Assembly: GCF_035582795.1 (NCBI RefSeq)
Contig: NC_134373.1
Coordinates: 14,406,001-14,470,000 of the forward strand
DNA from: Mycteria americana
Taxonomy: Eukaryota; Chordata; Aves; Ciconiiformes; Ciconiidae
DNA: 64,000 bases
Direction of reading: 5' to 3'
Part shown: positions 12,410 through 24,476 of the stretch, piece after piece
Layout of the letters: every line of letters starts with the position of its first letter
Numbering within the stretch: position 1 is the first letter of the stretch
Made by a program: the position numbers and the translations under genes
The notes under the pieces: generated by a model
Seen by the model: the letters and a program-made list of their open reading frames with translations, nothing else
What the model was told of the DNA's origin: nothing
Databases searched by the model: none

Positions 12410-12620
12410 CTGCTGTCAGTTATAAAATAAATGTGTACATCGATACAGTAGTGGCAAGCAAGCGTCTGTTTTGAAGAGACGTTGGCATTGTCTTATAAAT
12501 GTCAGCAGCTGAACAGCAGCGGGCTCCGTCACCTGCTACCATTTCTATCGCTTCCCTTTTATTAAAAACACATATTGACAATAAAAGCGCCAGCTAAAGA
12601 AAAAAAAGCCCCTCCCTCCC
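12410..12620. promoter_or_regulatory. Candidate conserved non-coding element
   Basis: The block has TTATAAAATAAATG, ATCGATAC, CTTATAAATG and GACAATAAAAG motifs in non-repetitive sequence with no open frame of interest. The last resembles a Hox/Cdx-type TTTATTG site on the other strand. Evidence is motif content only. Confidence 0.25.
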
Positions 12621-12865
12621 CTGAAGAAAGACCTTGCTCTGCTCTTCTTGGAAAATCTTTAAACATGTGCCCTGCGAAATGACCTTACACATCTTCTCCC
12701 CTCCTGTGAATGCCATTGAAGTACTCTTTTGAAACCAGGCAGTAAAAAGTCAGGCTCCTGTAAGCGGTTTAATAGCGGTGCTTCTCGCAGCCGCTGCAGC
12801 AGGAAATGTTTGAGCTTTCTAAAATACTGCATTTAGTCCAACCCGCCCTGCTCCCGGCCAGGCGG

Positions 12866-12892
12866 TGCCGTGCCGAGCCGTGCCGTGCCGTG
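12866..12892 (+). repeat. TGCCG pentamer repeat, imperfect
   Basis: About five tandem TGCCG-type pentamers, one altered to AGCCG, lie in a GC-rich stretch. It explains the repeated Arg/Cys/His or Ala/Arg/His patterns in the frames across it. Confidence 0.8.
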
Positions 12893-13221
12893 CACGCATG
12901 TGCCGTCGGTGCACGCAGCTGCATGGCACACGGCCCCCTGCCCCGTCCTGGCAAGTGCTGCAGTGGCACTGGGCACGCATGGGGCTTGGGCCACAGGCGG
13001 CAGGGACGGACGTGGCCCGACACCAACGCCTGACGCTTCTTGCCGAAATCCAGGGGCGCTGAGCGTGGAGGGCTTTGCTACCCCTGGCAGATGGGAGCCG
13101 GGCTGGGGCTGCTCCTGCAAGGCTCTCGCTCACTTCTCTGGGTGCGGGTGGTAAGGAGAGGTGGGAAGCTGGGCAGATCTGGAGGGGGTTTATCACAGCT
13201 GACCAAAGCACTGCAGACGGC

Positions 13222-13249
13222 ACTGGTATAGTTCTACTATGATACCAGT
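13222..13249 (+). other. Short hairpin (11 bp stem, triloop)
   Basis: ACTGGTAT at 13222-13229 is repeated inverted as ATACCAGT at 13242-13249. An inner AGT/ACT pair closes on a TCT triloop, leaving a small bulge. It sits at the left edge of an AT-rich region. It is too short to be a usual pre-microRNA. Confidence 0.6.
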
Positions 13250-13639
13250 TTAAATTATTTTTTCCTTTTTGGTAGGTGGATTAATTTTTAATTGAAAATT
13301 ATTTTTAAAAGTGGGAACCCCTTTCCTTTCTAAGTAATACAGGAGAGAGAATTTAGAAAAGCATCCCATGAAAGCAAATCGGTCCCTGCCTAAAACCTCA
13401 CTATTTGAGTTTCTGTCTCTTTTTCACTGCTTTCCTTCAGCAGACGTCTTGAGGAAAGAAAGCCAGCGATGTTTTAGGAGGGCGGCTTAGTGTACACAGC
13501 CCCCTGGGTGCTTCAGACTCTCACGCGTACCTCGGGTTTGCAGTGGAGATGCTGTTAAACAGACAATGGTCATGCCTGCAGTTTGCATCCCTTTACACCT
13601 CTGTACCAGGGAACCAGAAAGCTGCAAGTCCCGACACCT

Positions 13640-14010
13640 TCACAGAAACCCCAAAGGAAGTAAGTTGTTTAGGAACACAAGTACATGAACACTGCCACAT
13701 TAAATGTCAATCACTGTGAATCCTAAACATCGGCCATTTGTAAACTATGCGACTGCAAGTCAAATTGTTTTATGGTTAGAGGAGCATTTAATATACTATG
13801 AACAGTTTAAAGTTAGCATTTCGTATTCAGAGTGATTAATGGCACCATATTGTATTTCAATTACTATGAGATACTTCCCCGTAATAAACGATGGCAATAA
13901 TATTCACATTACGTCAATAAAAAGCATCTTCAAAGTGTGATGTATAAGTGCCATTATCACAGCCTAATGTGAAAGCATCATACAACAAGTTAGCAACACT
14001 GATAACAGAG
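13640..14010. promoter_or_regulatory. Candidate conserved non-coding element, AT-rich
   Basis: This 370-base AT-rich, unique-looking block contains GATTAATGG, CAATTACTATG, CGTAATAAACG, GGCAATAATATT and CATTATCAC and no repeat signature. No frame encodes a plausible protein. It looks like a developmental enhancer; conservation is untested. Confidence 0.3.
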
Positions 14011-15194
14011 ACCCCAGCACCCAAAGGTAGATGTTTGTGCGAGACAGAGGTACTGCCCTCTAGCTCGGGAAGCCATACCAGGTTCCGCACTGCTTCTAGG
14101 TACAACTTCGTAAACTCCAGCCTGGGAGCTGATGAGATGGGGACTGCGAGCACGGACATCCTACAGTCATTTCCTAGGCGCTACGGCTGATAAAAGCTAC
14201 CCAACAGGTCACACCAAAGCCTTTCATCCTCTCTTTCTTCTTCCACGTGAAACCTCATTAACTGAAAAGGGAAATAATTCTTGCTCAGACTGTTTTAACC
14301 TGCTTGCTTGCTTTTTAATTGCTAGCACTGATTTAACTTGAGTGCCCAAGAGCATACCGACTGGAAACAGCTGCTTTCCACAGCCTCACACCTAGAATAT
14401 AGATGCATTCCCCATCAAGAAGTGGAAAACTGAAAAAAAACAAAAAAAAATTCAAAACCAAGAAAACATTTAATTTCAATAAACAGTGATTGTTTTGTCT
14501 TGGCATCTTAATTTAATTTTGTTTCATTTGACTAAAATAAAAAGACACTTGGCTTAGATTTCAAAACACAACAGCATATATAAAAAATTAGATACCGTAT
14601 TAAATATAATCTAGAAAAAGAAAATGATAAATTAGTAACTGTTATGAACAGTGTATTTATAGCTAGCAGAAAATGTAGGAAAATGAGAAGGTGGAAGTAA
14701 AACATTTTTGCATCATAGAAATGACAATTCTGTCTCTGTCAAAACAAGACAATTCACCATTATCAACACAAAACAGAAAAGCCCAAATGATTCACTTTGA
14801 CTTTCCTGCTGAAAATTATGTCCAGATTGGCGCATTCTCACGAAATGCCTCAATTTCAAAAAAAGCTGCATGTTCTTTGGATGAAAATTCACTTCTGCTG
14901 GAGACCTTTGCAGCCGGTCCTGCTGAAGGGCTTGGGAGAGAAGGTGCCTCTGGTCACGCTCGGCACCTCTGTCCCTCCAGTTAAGGATTCGGACGCCCTG
15001 CCCGAGACCCACACACTCCCTCCGCTCAGTGGAGGCTGGACTCAACAGTCCCCCTGCTCCTAAGGTAAAAAATAAGCAAGTTTGTCTCCCCACTCCACAA
15101 AAAGCAAGGCTCACCCTTTGGTGCTACCACTAAGAAGCAATGAGCAATGCACCAATAACACTGGTATTTCATAAAACTCTACAAGGACTTTCTT

Positions 15195-15228
15195 TAAAAA
15201 AAAGGAAAGAAGAAGAGAGAGAGAAAAA
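15195..15228 (+). repeat. Purine-only tract (A-rich with GA repeats)
   Basis: A 34-base run of purines containing AAGAAGAAG and GAGAGAGAG-type repeats lies just upstream of the candidate element at 15255. It is simple sequence. Confidence 0.8.
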
Positions 15229-15254
15229 ATAAAACATTTTTCTTTGCAGGTCAG

Positions 15255-15425
15255 CTTTAACGCACCGTGTGTGGGGATTGCAGGAGAGCACGGAAATCTC
15301 GGAGGGAGCCATTATCTGTAGATCACTGCCCGGGCAGGCCGTAACGGCCTCTCCCGAGCTATTAGAGGCAATTGTTTCAATAAGCATTCATCCTGCAATC
15401 AATGGCAAGACAAATGGCGATGCCC
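15255..15425. promoter_or_regulatory. Candidate conserved non-coding element with SOX-type sites
   Basis: The stretch includes CCATTATCTG, GCAATTGTTTCAATAAG (a SOX-like ATTGTT) and CAATCAATGGCAAGACAAATGG, and has a sharp boundary with CpG-rich DNA beginning about 15.43 kb. It has the mixed-composition, word-rich look of deeply conserved vertebrate enhancers. Of the upstream blocks this is one of the most convincing by eye. Confidence 0.35.
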
Positions 15426-16060
15426 CTCTGGACTCCCACTGGTCTAGCAGGGAGGACACGGCCCTCGGGCGGCGGGTCCTGAGGGGACGGGAGCCCCTGC
15501 CCTCGCCGCGGTGGCCTGGCCGGTGAGGGCCATGCCAGAGCTTGCCGCGCAGGCGGGGCTCGCCTAGCAGTGCTGCCCCACGCAGCTGGACCCGCGGTGG
15601 CTGGTGCTCTTCTGAGGCCGGGCGGCTGTAGCTGCCTGCCACGGCCATGGCGCGTTGCTTCTGCAGTCCCGCATGGAGATGCCTCCACCACCATGCCCTG
15701 CAAAGCACTGCTGAGCTACCCGGTACCCCGCACCACGACCACACAGCTGCAGCCCTGCCCTACAGGCTGCCTCTGCGCTGTTTTACAAATCCGCAACATT
15801 AGGACCAGTGGCTTTTATTAGAACGCTTAGACAACTTAGCCCCGGCTAGAGACCCCAGCACTGCCTCCTGGTGCAGCAGCAACCAAGGTCTGCGGTGGTC
15901 CTGCGCCGACACAGGGGGTGACCACGTGGGCTAAGCTGAGTACCACGCTGTGCTGAAACCCTCCCACGGTGCCTGCCTATTTGGGGGCTTGGGGGATCTT
16001 CACCCCCTTTCCTGCAGCCAGCGAGCACTGTGCGCGGGGACGTGCACCATGTCAGCCATA

Positions 16061-16400
16061 AGGATCAACCCACCGCGATAACATCAATGTAATTTTATTA
16101 ACTGGCTACTCTGCTCTGAAGGAGAAAACACCAGCTTCTTCAACAAGCCTGTATTTAAGGTTTTCTTTCCAAAGACCGCTTCATTTTGTGTTCCTAGACT
16201 TTTCTACCAGCTTGTCCAAAGCAGGAACAAAACATGCATGACAAATACAGGGGCTGCGTGCTCTGACACACAATCTGTCCAAGCCCAATTTAAAGTGGAA
16301 ATTACCGGTAGAAAACAAAGAAACCTCCATAGTTTATCAGTCCTAATCCAATTAATGCTAATAATGTAGGTTACTAATAATAGTACGTGGCTTTCTTCAA
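16061..16400. promoter_or_regulatory. Candidate conserved non-coding element
   Basis: AT-rich unique sequence contains GTAATTTTATTAAC (about 16090), ACAAAACATGCATGAC (about 16226) and CAATTAATGCTAATAATG (about 16349). No gene or repeat is recognised. This is inference from composition only. Confidence 0.25.
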
Positions 16401-16569
16401 CACAAATCAAACTTGTACCGCTTACTCTACGGCTGAGAGATGGAGGCAGACGTAGCAGTAAAACACAAGTTGAGTCTCCAGGTCAAACCAGGCCATGCCC
16501 TGACCATACTGCTCCTCACTTCTCAAGTTTCATATTATTCATTTCTTGAAACACATGTTCCTACTTAAG

Positions 16570-16610
16570 CCAATGGGAAATTTGCCATTGACTTCAAAGG
16601 GATCTGGAAC
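16570..16610 (+). repeat. Fragment of old amniote interspersed repeat
   Basis: CCATTGACTTCAAAGGGATC, preceded by CCAATGGGAAATTTG, matches the core of a repeat very common in sauropsid genomes (ATTGACTTCAATGGGA...). The match is from memory and the family name is not asserted. Confidence 0.5.
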
Positions 16611-19600
16611 AAGCTCCTGCAGCAGTCGCTCTCCTTAAGGAGAAGGACTATGCATCCCCGGTTTTGGCACAGCAGGAGCAATCCCACCGGCTTATAAAGT
16701 CACGGTCACACTTAACACCACAAGTGCTGGGTGAAAGTTTTTGCAGGAATACTCCGCTAACCTTCATCATGGCAACTTACCAAAACCACATCCAAATTTG
16801 TGCAGAATTCAGTGAATAGGTTCATGAAAATGATTAAAAATAAATGCATGCTGTAGTGGCTCTGCCCAGAACGGGATGAGTCACGGTTTCCCAGGGCACT
16901 CTCTGCAGCAGGACTACACACTTGAAAAATGCAAGAGGGCAGAGGTTCAGCCCCCACGTGCAGTTTCCCCAGGCAGCCCCTGCTGAACCTGGGTCTGCCC
17001 AGGGCGGAGGAGCTGAAGGGTGGGGAGTTTGGGGCTGGGGCTTTTCCTTCTCATCCGAACAGGGGAGGGCTCATTCCCCAGAAGAGCTGTACCAACAGCA
17101 AGGGCAAGGCAGCGTTGTACATCACCTGTCCAGACCACGCAAGCCCTTGTGACTCCCCCGTCAAAAACCCAGTGATGTCTTTGTGGTTGCCATGGAGAAA
17201 AAGTGATGTCAGAGTGAGGCGGCCGCTGAGCCCACTCGCTTGCTTCCAAGAATCTGCAAGAGTTTCTGGTGAGATATGCGTCTCCCTCTTCCTTTGCTCC
17301 TCCAAGGCTCTGCCTCTCTGTCTCTCAGCTCCTGGCTTCAGAAATCAGCATGGATCCACCAGGCACGGCGGGCACCTGCCTTCTGCTTGGCAAAGCTCTG
17401 GCAGGAATGATGACACCCGCATCTCTACCCTTGGCCACCCACAAACCAGGTCTCAAGGCCGGGGGTTCAGAACAAGACTCAGACCTCCTCGCCTACCACT
17501 TATCACCTGTATGACCTCTTCATTTCTTTCCTCGGAAAGAACAACCTCCCAGCTTGCCTTCTGCAGGTGTGTACTTCCCGTTAAAGAGGAGAAGGGAGGC
17601 TGTGTTGGTGACCTCCACTTTATAAAACGATTTCCCCCACCCCTTATAAAATAATCTCGTAACATTCCCCATGGGTTTAATAGTAACAGCCAATTACTCA
17701 CTGGTGGCAGGAATTGCTACGGGTAGAAAGGGCAGGGATGACAAACTGCTGGCTGCCCTGCCGAGCACTGTCCCAGAGGAAAGGACAGCTCAGCCGAGCT
17801 CCCTCAAGTCCCAAATCGAGGTGGGCAGCCAGGAGTCTTCTCCAGCCATGGAAGGCTCTGAGGGAGCAGGTAACGGGTTCAGGCCAGTCCCTGTGCATTA
17901 ATTTGCAATTTGAGAGGATACGGGGTTTATTCTGGGTTCTGACTTGCTTTGTGACTTTGGGCTAAGCTTTGTCTCTCTTGCATTTAACCCGTGAGCTCTT
18001 GTGTTGTGCAACCAGCACCCCCAGATGAATGGAGCGCTCTTGGTGCTACTGCCTTTCTACCAGCAGCCAGGTATCCATCTGACCCAGAGCTGCAGCGTGC
18101 AACACGGGCTGAACGGGTACGAGATGCTCTGCTGAGTGCTGCTCACGCTATAGACAGAGCCATGTAGACCCTCAGCGGAAATCAAAACCAAGGAACAAAG
18201 ACTGTGGTGGGAGAGAGGCCCAAAGATCAACTCTCCCGCTTGAACAACATCCATTTTCCTTTCAGCAGTCCAGACTTGCCCAGCAGACGAGGGCTGAGCC
18301 CCCAGGAGAGCTCGGTTGTGAGCAATTTTTTTTACAGACTGTGTCTGCAGTGCCTTGTTCAAAGGTCTGTCTTCAAGCAGGGTGAAGGCTGAGAGAGGGA
18401 GAAGCCCTGGAGGTGCAGCTGGTGTTGGGATGCGAAGGGGCTGCCCAAGGGAAAAGCTGTTTCCATCTTTTTTTGTACAACAGCAGTCTCCGAAGAGATG
18501 CTCTTTAGAGGGGGAAATGCTGTGATGATACCCAGGTGATGCCCCTGTGTCACACCAGCAGAGCCCGACTGCTAAACCGGAGCAGGGACTCTGGCCTGGG
18601 GTTGAGCTTGGCTCCAGTCTCTTTGTATGAAGCCTGGCCACTGGTGTGGGGTACGCGTGTGCTTGTGCAAGCCAGCTTATTTTATTCTGCATGCACCTCT
18701 GTTTGGGAACATGAAAAGCAGCAGGCAAGCACCGTCGGGACACCCAGCACAAGTCACTCTGGCAGGCGAGCTCAGAGCCTCAGCTTGCCTCCCTGCACTC
18801 CAGCATTTCCTTATTAATTCACACATCCGTGCTTGACTGCGAGAGCCACGTTTTCAGCAGCTTCTCATAAGGAACAGGACTAAGAGGGAAACCCCAAGCG
18901 GATGTGAAAACAGCAGAGTCAGAATCTTGCAGCTTCCAGCTGAAGACAGGCTTTGCTTTCAATGCACTGCATTTCCTTCATCTGTGAAAAGTCTAGGGAA
19001 CAAAATCCAGCGATGCTGCTCTAACCCCTGCTTTCTTGAGAGCCCCCTCCTTCTTGCAGGCACCAAGTGCTGCAGGTGTTTGCTGCGGTGCTGCAGAAGA
19101 GCTGTGCGCAGCAAGCCCCCCTCGCTGCATGTGCTACCTGCGCTGCGATGCCAGCTCTTCTTAAAACGGTTCTTGCCAGCTAAAGCCAAGGCAAACCAAC
19201 GCTTTGTCCAGAGTAATGTGTGTAATAACACAAGCCAGTCCCTGGTTACCATCTGCTGAACCATGCCAATATTCTCCTATTTTATTGCAAGTTTTCCTGT
19301 AAATTACCCAAGTGCAATCCAACTCAGTCATTAAAAGGCCACCAACCCAGAGACGCAGCACACAAACGTGTATTTCTCATGTCTGCTGACAGCCGCACAG
19401 CATCTCTCAAGGCTGCTTGGACCCCCTTCCCAGGCCACTCTCCAGCAGCATTGCTGCGCTGCTAGCAACAGCAGCCCAGAAAGGTCTACAAAGCGGACAC
19501 CTCGTGTGGAAGCCGTAAGAGTCCAGCCTGAGCCCGAGGCTCAGAGGTCTTCCTTGCAGCTCATTATTATTTATTATTTGTAGTGTAGAAGTACCTGAGA

Positions 19601-22600
19601 GCCTACTAATATGATCAGAGACTGTTTATATCAGATGCTGAACACCAACAGAATAGCAATGATAACTGCCCTTGCCAAGAGGTTCAGAAACATACAGATC
19701 ACTTCGGGCAGAAGGGAGGACTCAAAGGACAGCAGAGGGAGTGGTTAGATCCAGATGGGTTCTGAGCTCTCGGTGGGACCCAAAGGAAATCGTGTTTCCC
19801 ACTGGTAACACCAGGGTTGTACCTATCTGCCTCTGGAAGCTTTGACCCATCACCATACTGCTCTGAGCATAACTGCAGTGCTCTCCTGGACAGCACTGCT
19901 TTGTGTTCTGGCTTTGAAAACTGGGAGACAGAGACCGATCCTAATGCGAACAGCCACAGCCGTAAGGAAAAGATGATTACAAGAAATACGAAAACCCTAG
20001 AGCACGTGAACAAATCACAGCAGATGAAGACTCCTTCCCCAAAGTGGAAACTCAATCCTGTTACACGCTGAGTGTGCTCAGTGCCTTTTCAGGACGGCAG
20101 GTCAGAAGCCTCCAGGCCAGATCCGGATCAGGCCCATTCAGCTGAGATTTCTAACCTTCCCTTGAAGCATCGGGCTTTGTTTTTTGTCTCAGCCCAAAGA
20201 ATTCAGCTGGGTAATGTTTCCATTTCGGGATGGCACATCCTGCTTTCCCACCAAACATCTTCTGCGTCTGGCTGGTGATCAACTTGCACAGTCCACTGAG
20301 ACTTTTGGATGCCTTAAGCTATGATTATGGGTTAAACCCATTCATCTTTAATCCTGGAGGGTGCTCGTTAGCTGCCCTGCAATTAAACCCATTGCAATGT
20401 CCGCAGGGCACCGATTTGAAAGGGGAGCCAAATGGTGCCTGCTTTTAGGAAGGAGGGGAGGCACAGGAACCTGCTGTGCCACACTCTGGTGTCCTTTTCT
20501 GTCACTGCAGATCTGGGGAGCAGCTTATGGCTCACTGGAGGCCAGGAGGCACCTCCACCCACGCAGGCCCAGCATGGAGATGCCACCACCCTGCTTCACA
20601 GCATGTCACATCCAGGCAGAGCCAAGCGCCAGTGAGGGTGATGGCTGCGACCTACAGCCATGCTGCTCCCCAGGATGGAGACTGGAAGGGAAACCACCTC
20701 CGTCCCCTGTGCCCTTGGGATGCTGTTTCTGGGCTGCACCTGCCAAAAGGAAGCGTGAAATACTGAACTACCCTCCAGGTCACTGAAATGTTGCTGTGCA
20801 GGGATGGGAGAAGGACGTGGGGCCAACAGGAGAGGCCTTTCTCCAGGAAGCTGAGGTCTGAGGAGGAGGTGAGAGGTTGGGAGGGTGGGAGGTATCCAGC
20901 TGGAGGGGGAGGGGGGGATGTCTGAGGCCTGCAGAGATGCTTCATGCTGGGAAAGGAAGTTGTCCTCCTTTCAGCTGCTTGATGTTTGTTGGGATTTTGG
21001 TTCTCATCAGATGTGGACATGAACACAGATGCACAGACACATTCGGGTATTGGGAAGTGGAAACTCTGAACAGCAGGGTGGCTTTTGAGCTCTCCCGCTG
21101 TGCCTCTGGCAGCCTTTTCCAGCCATGCCACCTGGCCGTAAACCACCACCACCACGAGACCTCCACTCCCCGGCAATAGCTTTCTGCATCCACTCCTGGA
21201 GAGGGTGCAGCTGCAAATCCAAGCACGCTCCAGCAAGCTTCTCAGTGCTCTTCCTCCCCTTTGCTCTTTGCAAGGCTTTACAACCAGTGGCAACCTCAGC
21301 CCTACCAACCTGCAGGCACAGCCTCTTCCTCCCCAGGAGGGACACTGACTGAAGAACCAACACCTCTGAATATCCCTTGTAAGCACAGAAAAGCTGTATT
21401 AACTCTCAATCTGAGATGGGGGAGAGGAAGAGATGCAGCTGGCAGCCTAACACGCAGATGTGATGGTAGAAGAAACTGGTAGCCTGGACACCTGGACCAA
21501 CTAGCCCCTGCAGGAGAAAGTATTTAGCACTTCTGTCGACTACAAAGACCATGGGGTTTAAAACTGCGTCATGAGCGGTGTACAGGGGATCTCAGTGTAG
21601 CTGTTTCATTGGTACCAAAGGAGGTGTATCCAGTGAAATGTTTAAACTACAAATTGATATACTACCCAATGGCTTTATGGCACCTTGTCACTGCCCAAAC
21701 CAGAGCAATGAAACACAAACCCAACACCCCAAAGTCCCCTGCAAATCAGCGTTCCCTGTCGGGTCCTCACTATGCACCCCTCGCCATTGCTCCTGGGGGC
21801 AGTGAGGCTGGAAATACCACAAAGGAAAGCAACTAGAGCAACCAAAATTGTGATTCTGTGCACACCAGTGGCTTGTAGGGACCCAGCCAAGTGCAGGGGG
21901 TAATTCTGCACTCCCAACTTGGAGAGGGTAGAACAGATTGTTGCCAGAGGTCCTGTGGCAGGCAATGAGAAATTAAAGCGCTTCCCAGAAAACAGTGAAG
22001 TCACCTTTCCTCTTTCTCTGGAAGAGCAGAAGGAACAAAGAAATGTCTTTTTTCCTTTCACTAGGACTAACCACTCCCATTGCCCCTTGATGCCAAAAAT
22101 ACAACCCCTTCCCTTTTCCCAGGTGCCAAGACCCACCGGCGCTATTGCATAACCAGCTGTACCACCTCCCTGCATCTTCCCGACATTTCAGCAAGTCACA
22201 GAAATGATGAAGTTTGGGGCTGGCCTAAAAAATCTTCCCCCTCTCCAGGCTATTCTCTTTACCCATTACGGGACAAATCTGTGCTATGGCTGAAATGCCC
22301 GTCCTTACTCCCTGCAGGTCCAGCCTGCACCTTTTGCCTGCATTTTTGCGTAGTCCTCTGTGCCCTTGAGCCCAGCTGTGTAGCGGTGGGGAGGTATTGC
22401 TCCTCCTCCACGTCTGATTGCGTTTCTCTCCGTGATGGGTGGTGTGGTTGGGCCAGCGCAGGGAGAGTGGCTATCTGCCAAGAGTAAGGTCAGTACAGCC
22501 TGGGCAACAAAAGAGAGCTGGGTAGAAATTGCCTTCCATTACCTCTGGATTAGCACAGGTAGATGCTACCTCAGGTGTTGGCCCAACAGCATTATACCCA

Positions 22601-22970
22601 GTGTATTACCACGTTCATTTTTTTGTCTCGACTTTTCTACTTCTGCCAAGTGACAACCCCATCCTGCTTTCTCGACTGACCTCCAAAGCAGAATATCCAA
22701 GACAATAAAAATGCAATGTCTGCCTGGAAACCACCCAGGCAAGCAGCCAGATCTGTAGCCCAGCTCTTCACCTCAAGGCTCACAGCCAAACTCCTGCCCT
22801 CAGACACAATTCCTCCTGAAGCCAGCCAGAGCAGCAGACCAGCATCTGCTCACTGGATCTGGCCATCAGTTACAGTGCAACCTGGGCACAGGCTGGGCTC
22901 TTCACTGGTGTAAAGCAGCTGAGCTCCACAACTGAGAACAACCTTTCCACCCTGAGGGAAGTGGCTGTTC

Positions 22971-22990
22971 CTACAGGACATGTCCTGTAG
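22971..22990. other. Perfect 20-bp palindrome with p53-type decamer
   Basis: The segment is identical to its own reverse complement over 20 bases. Its centre, GGACATGTCC (22976-22985), fits the p53 family half-site RRRCWWGYYY exactly. No second half-site is evident within 13 bases on either side. Confidence 0.75.
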
Positions 22991-24442
22991 CAGAAAGTTC
23001 AAGAGCGACAAGTAGAAAGATTTTAATTGATTCAAATGAGAGCTACTCAGTAGCAAGCAGAGGTGACTATCATGGCAGAGGGGACTCCTGGGCTGCCTGT
23101 ATACACCAATCTTCGCAATAAACCAAAGCACAAGCAACCCACAGCTTGTACAGGCCAGGTCTCCTCTCACGCCAGTGTTAAGAGGGGAGCTTGGACACCA
23201 GAGCACTAAACTTTCTACATATTAAAATGGTAGTTATGCTAAACAAGGCCAGAAGTATAGCACCAAAATGTTTTTCAGACACGGGAGTTACAGAATTTGA
23301 AGACAAAAATGTATGTTTAAATCGCTTGTACCATAAACCTTTGCTGCTTTTGCCCTCTACTTCCTTGCCTAGGTCAGAAAAAGCCTCTGCATATGCATAT
23401 GGCCTTGTTCTGACAAGCTCTTAAGGATAAATGCTTATTGAAACCTTTTCTGAAACAGGTATTTCTTGCAAAACCCTTTCAATACGGGAGCTGTGTTATG
23501 ATACCCAAGTGCTGCTTCTTTCCAGATCTGACCACCTTAGTCCAGCTCTCTCCTCTCCTGTCTTTAAGTTTTCCCTTCCCAAGGTGCCCAGGAAAGGTGT
23601 CGCTTTGCCAGATTGAGGCATGCTTGGAATTGGTAACGACAGTCTGTAAGACCTTTCCAGCAGTGCTCGCTGCGCTAACCTTCCCTCTCATCTTCCCGCT
23701 AACGCATACATTTACACATTTATAGGTATATTTATGAGAAAGAGCAGTTTATTATTCACATCCAGCCTCACACCTAGCTTTTCTGCTAAGCTAAAGGTGC
23801 TGGAAATGGTCTTGTTTGAGATAACCTGCGGCTCCCTAGGTGAAGGCTAGGAAGCAGGCATTGTTTTCACAAGCAGCTCACAGGAGACAGCCATCTTCAA
23901 GTGAGCTGCCCCTGGACCATCCAGACCTGCAGCCTCAGGGTCAAAGCCTGAGCAACAGCTCCCACAAGCTACTCCGCTGCTTCTACAATGCAAGAACCCA
24001 AACACAAAGTGTTTTTGCAGAGGTGAGACCGTTTATTTGAGAAAACTGCCTATGTCCAGTCTCTCCCAATACTGCAGTTCCTTCAGCAACAGCTTCGTTT
24101 CCCCCTTTCCCTCTAGATTTTGACTCCTCAAACTAGAGTGCAGTGCTTACTCTGCTTTATTCTAAAGTTACAGCAGTGATGCTTGCCAGCACCTACAAGA
24201 ATTTGGGGTTGGTGCAGCCATTATCTGGGCTTTCTTTAGAGGTTTATTCTGAGCAGCTTTCTTCAAACATGGCTTTCAAAATTGTTAACATGGACCCAGT
24301 CTTGGAAAAGACAATTTGTCTTCATCACCAAGAAAGAAAACATACCATGAACTAATTAGCACTGATGAGTTTTGCTGCCTCATCCTTTCACATCAATCTG
24401 AGTGGGACACCTGGGATGAGACATGTGTGTACTAGTGGCATT

Positions 24443-24476
24443 GCACCAATTTATACCAGCTGAGGTCTGGCCCAGG
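24443..24476 (+). repeat. Half copy of palindromic amniote repeat
   Basis: ATTTATACCAGCTGAGGTCT followed by GGCCC matches the right arm of the hairpin repeat found complete at 38078, 42262 and 47803. The left arm is missing or too decayed to recognise. Confidence 0.6.

Noticed and set aside
16929..17654. 241-codon + strand open frame
   Set aside because: No recognisable domain, no hydrophobic or repeat pattern, and other overlapping frames are also open. It was not called as a gene.
18057..18752. 231-codon minus-strand open frame
   Set aside because: No family resemblance and no splice context; probably chance.
20652..21386. 244-codon minus-strand open frame
   Set aside because: The low-complexity Val and Pro runs come from CCACCACC and GGAGGGGG tracts, and no domain is seen.
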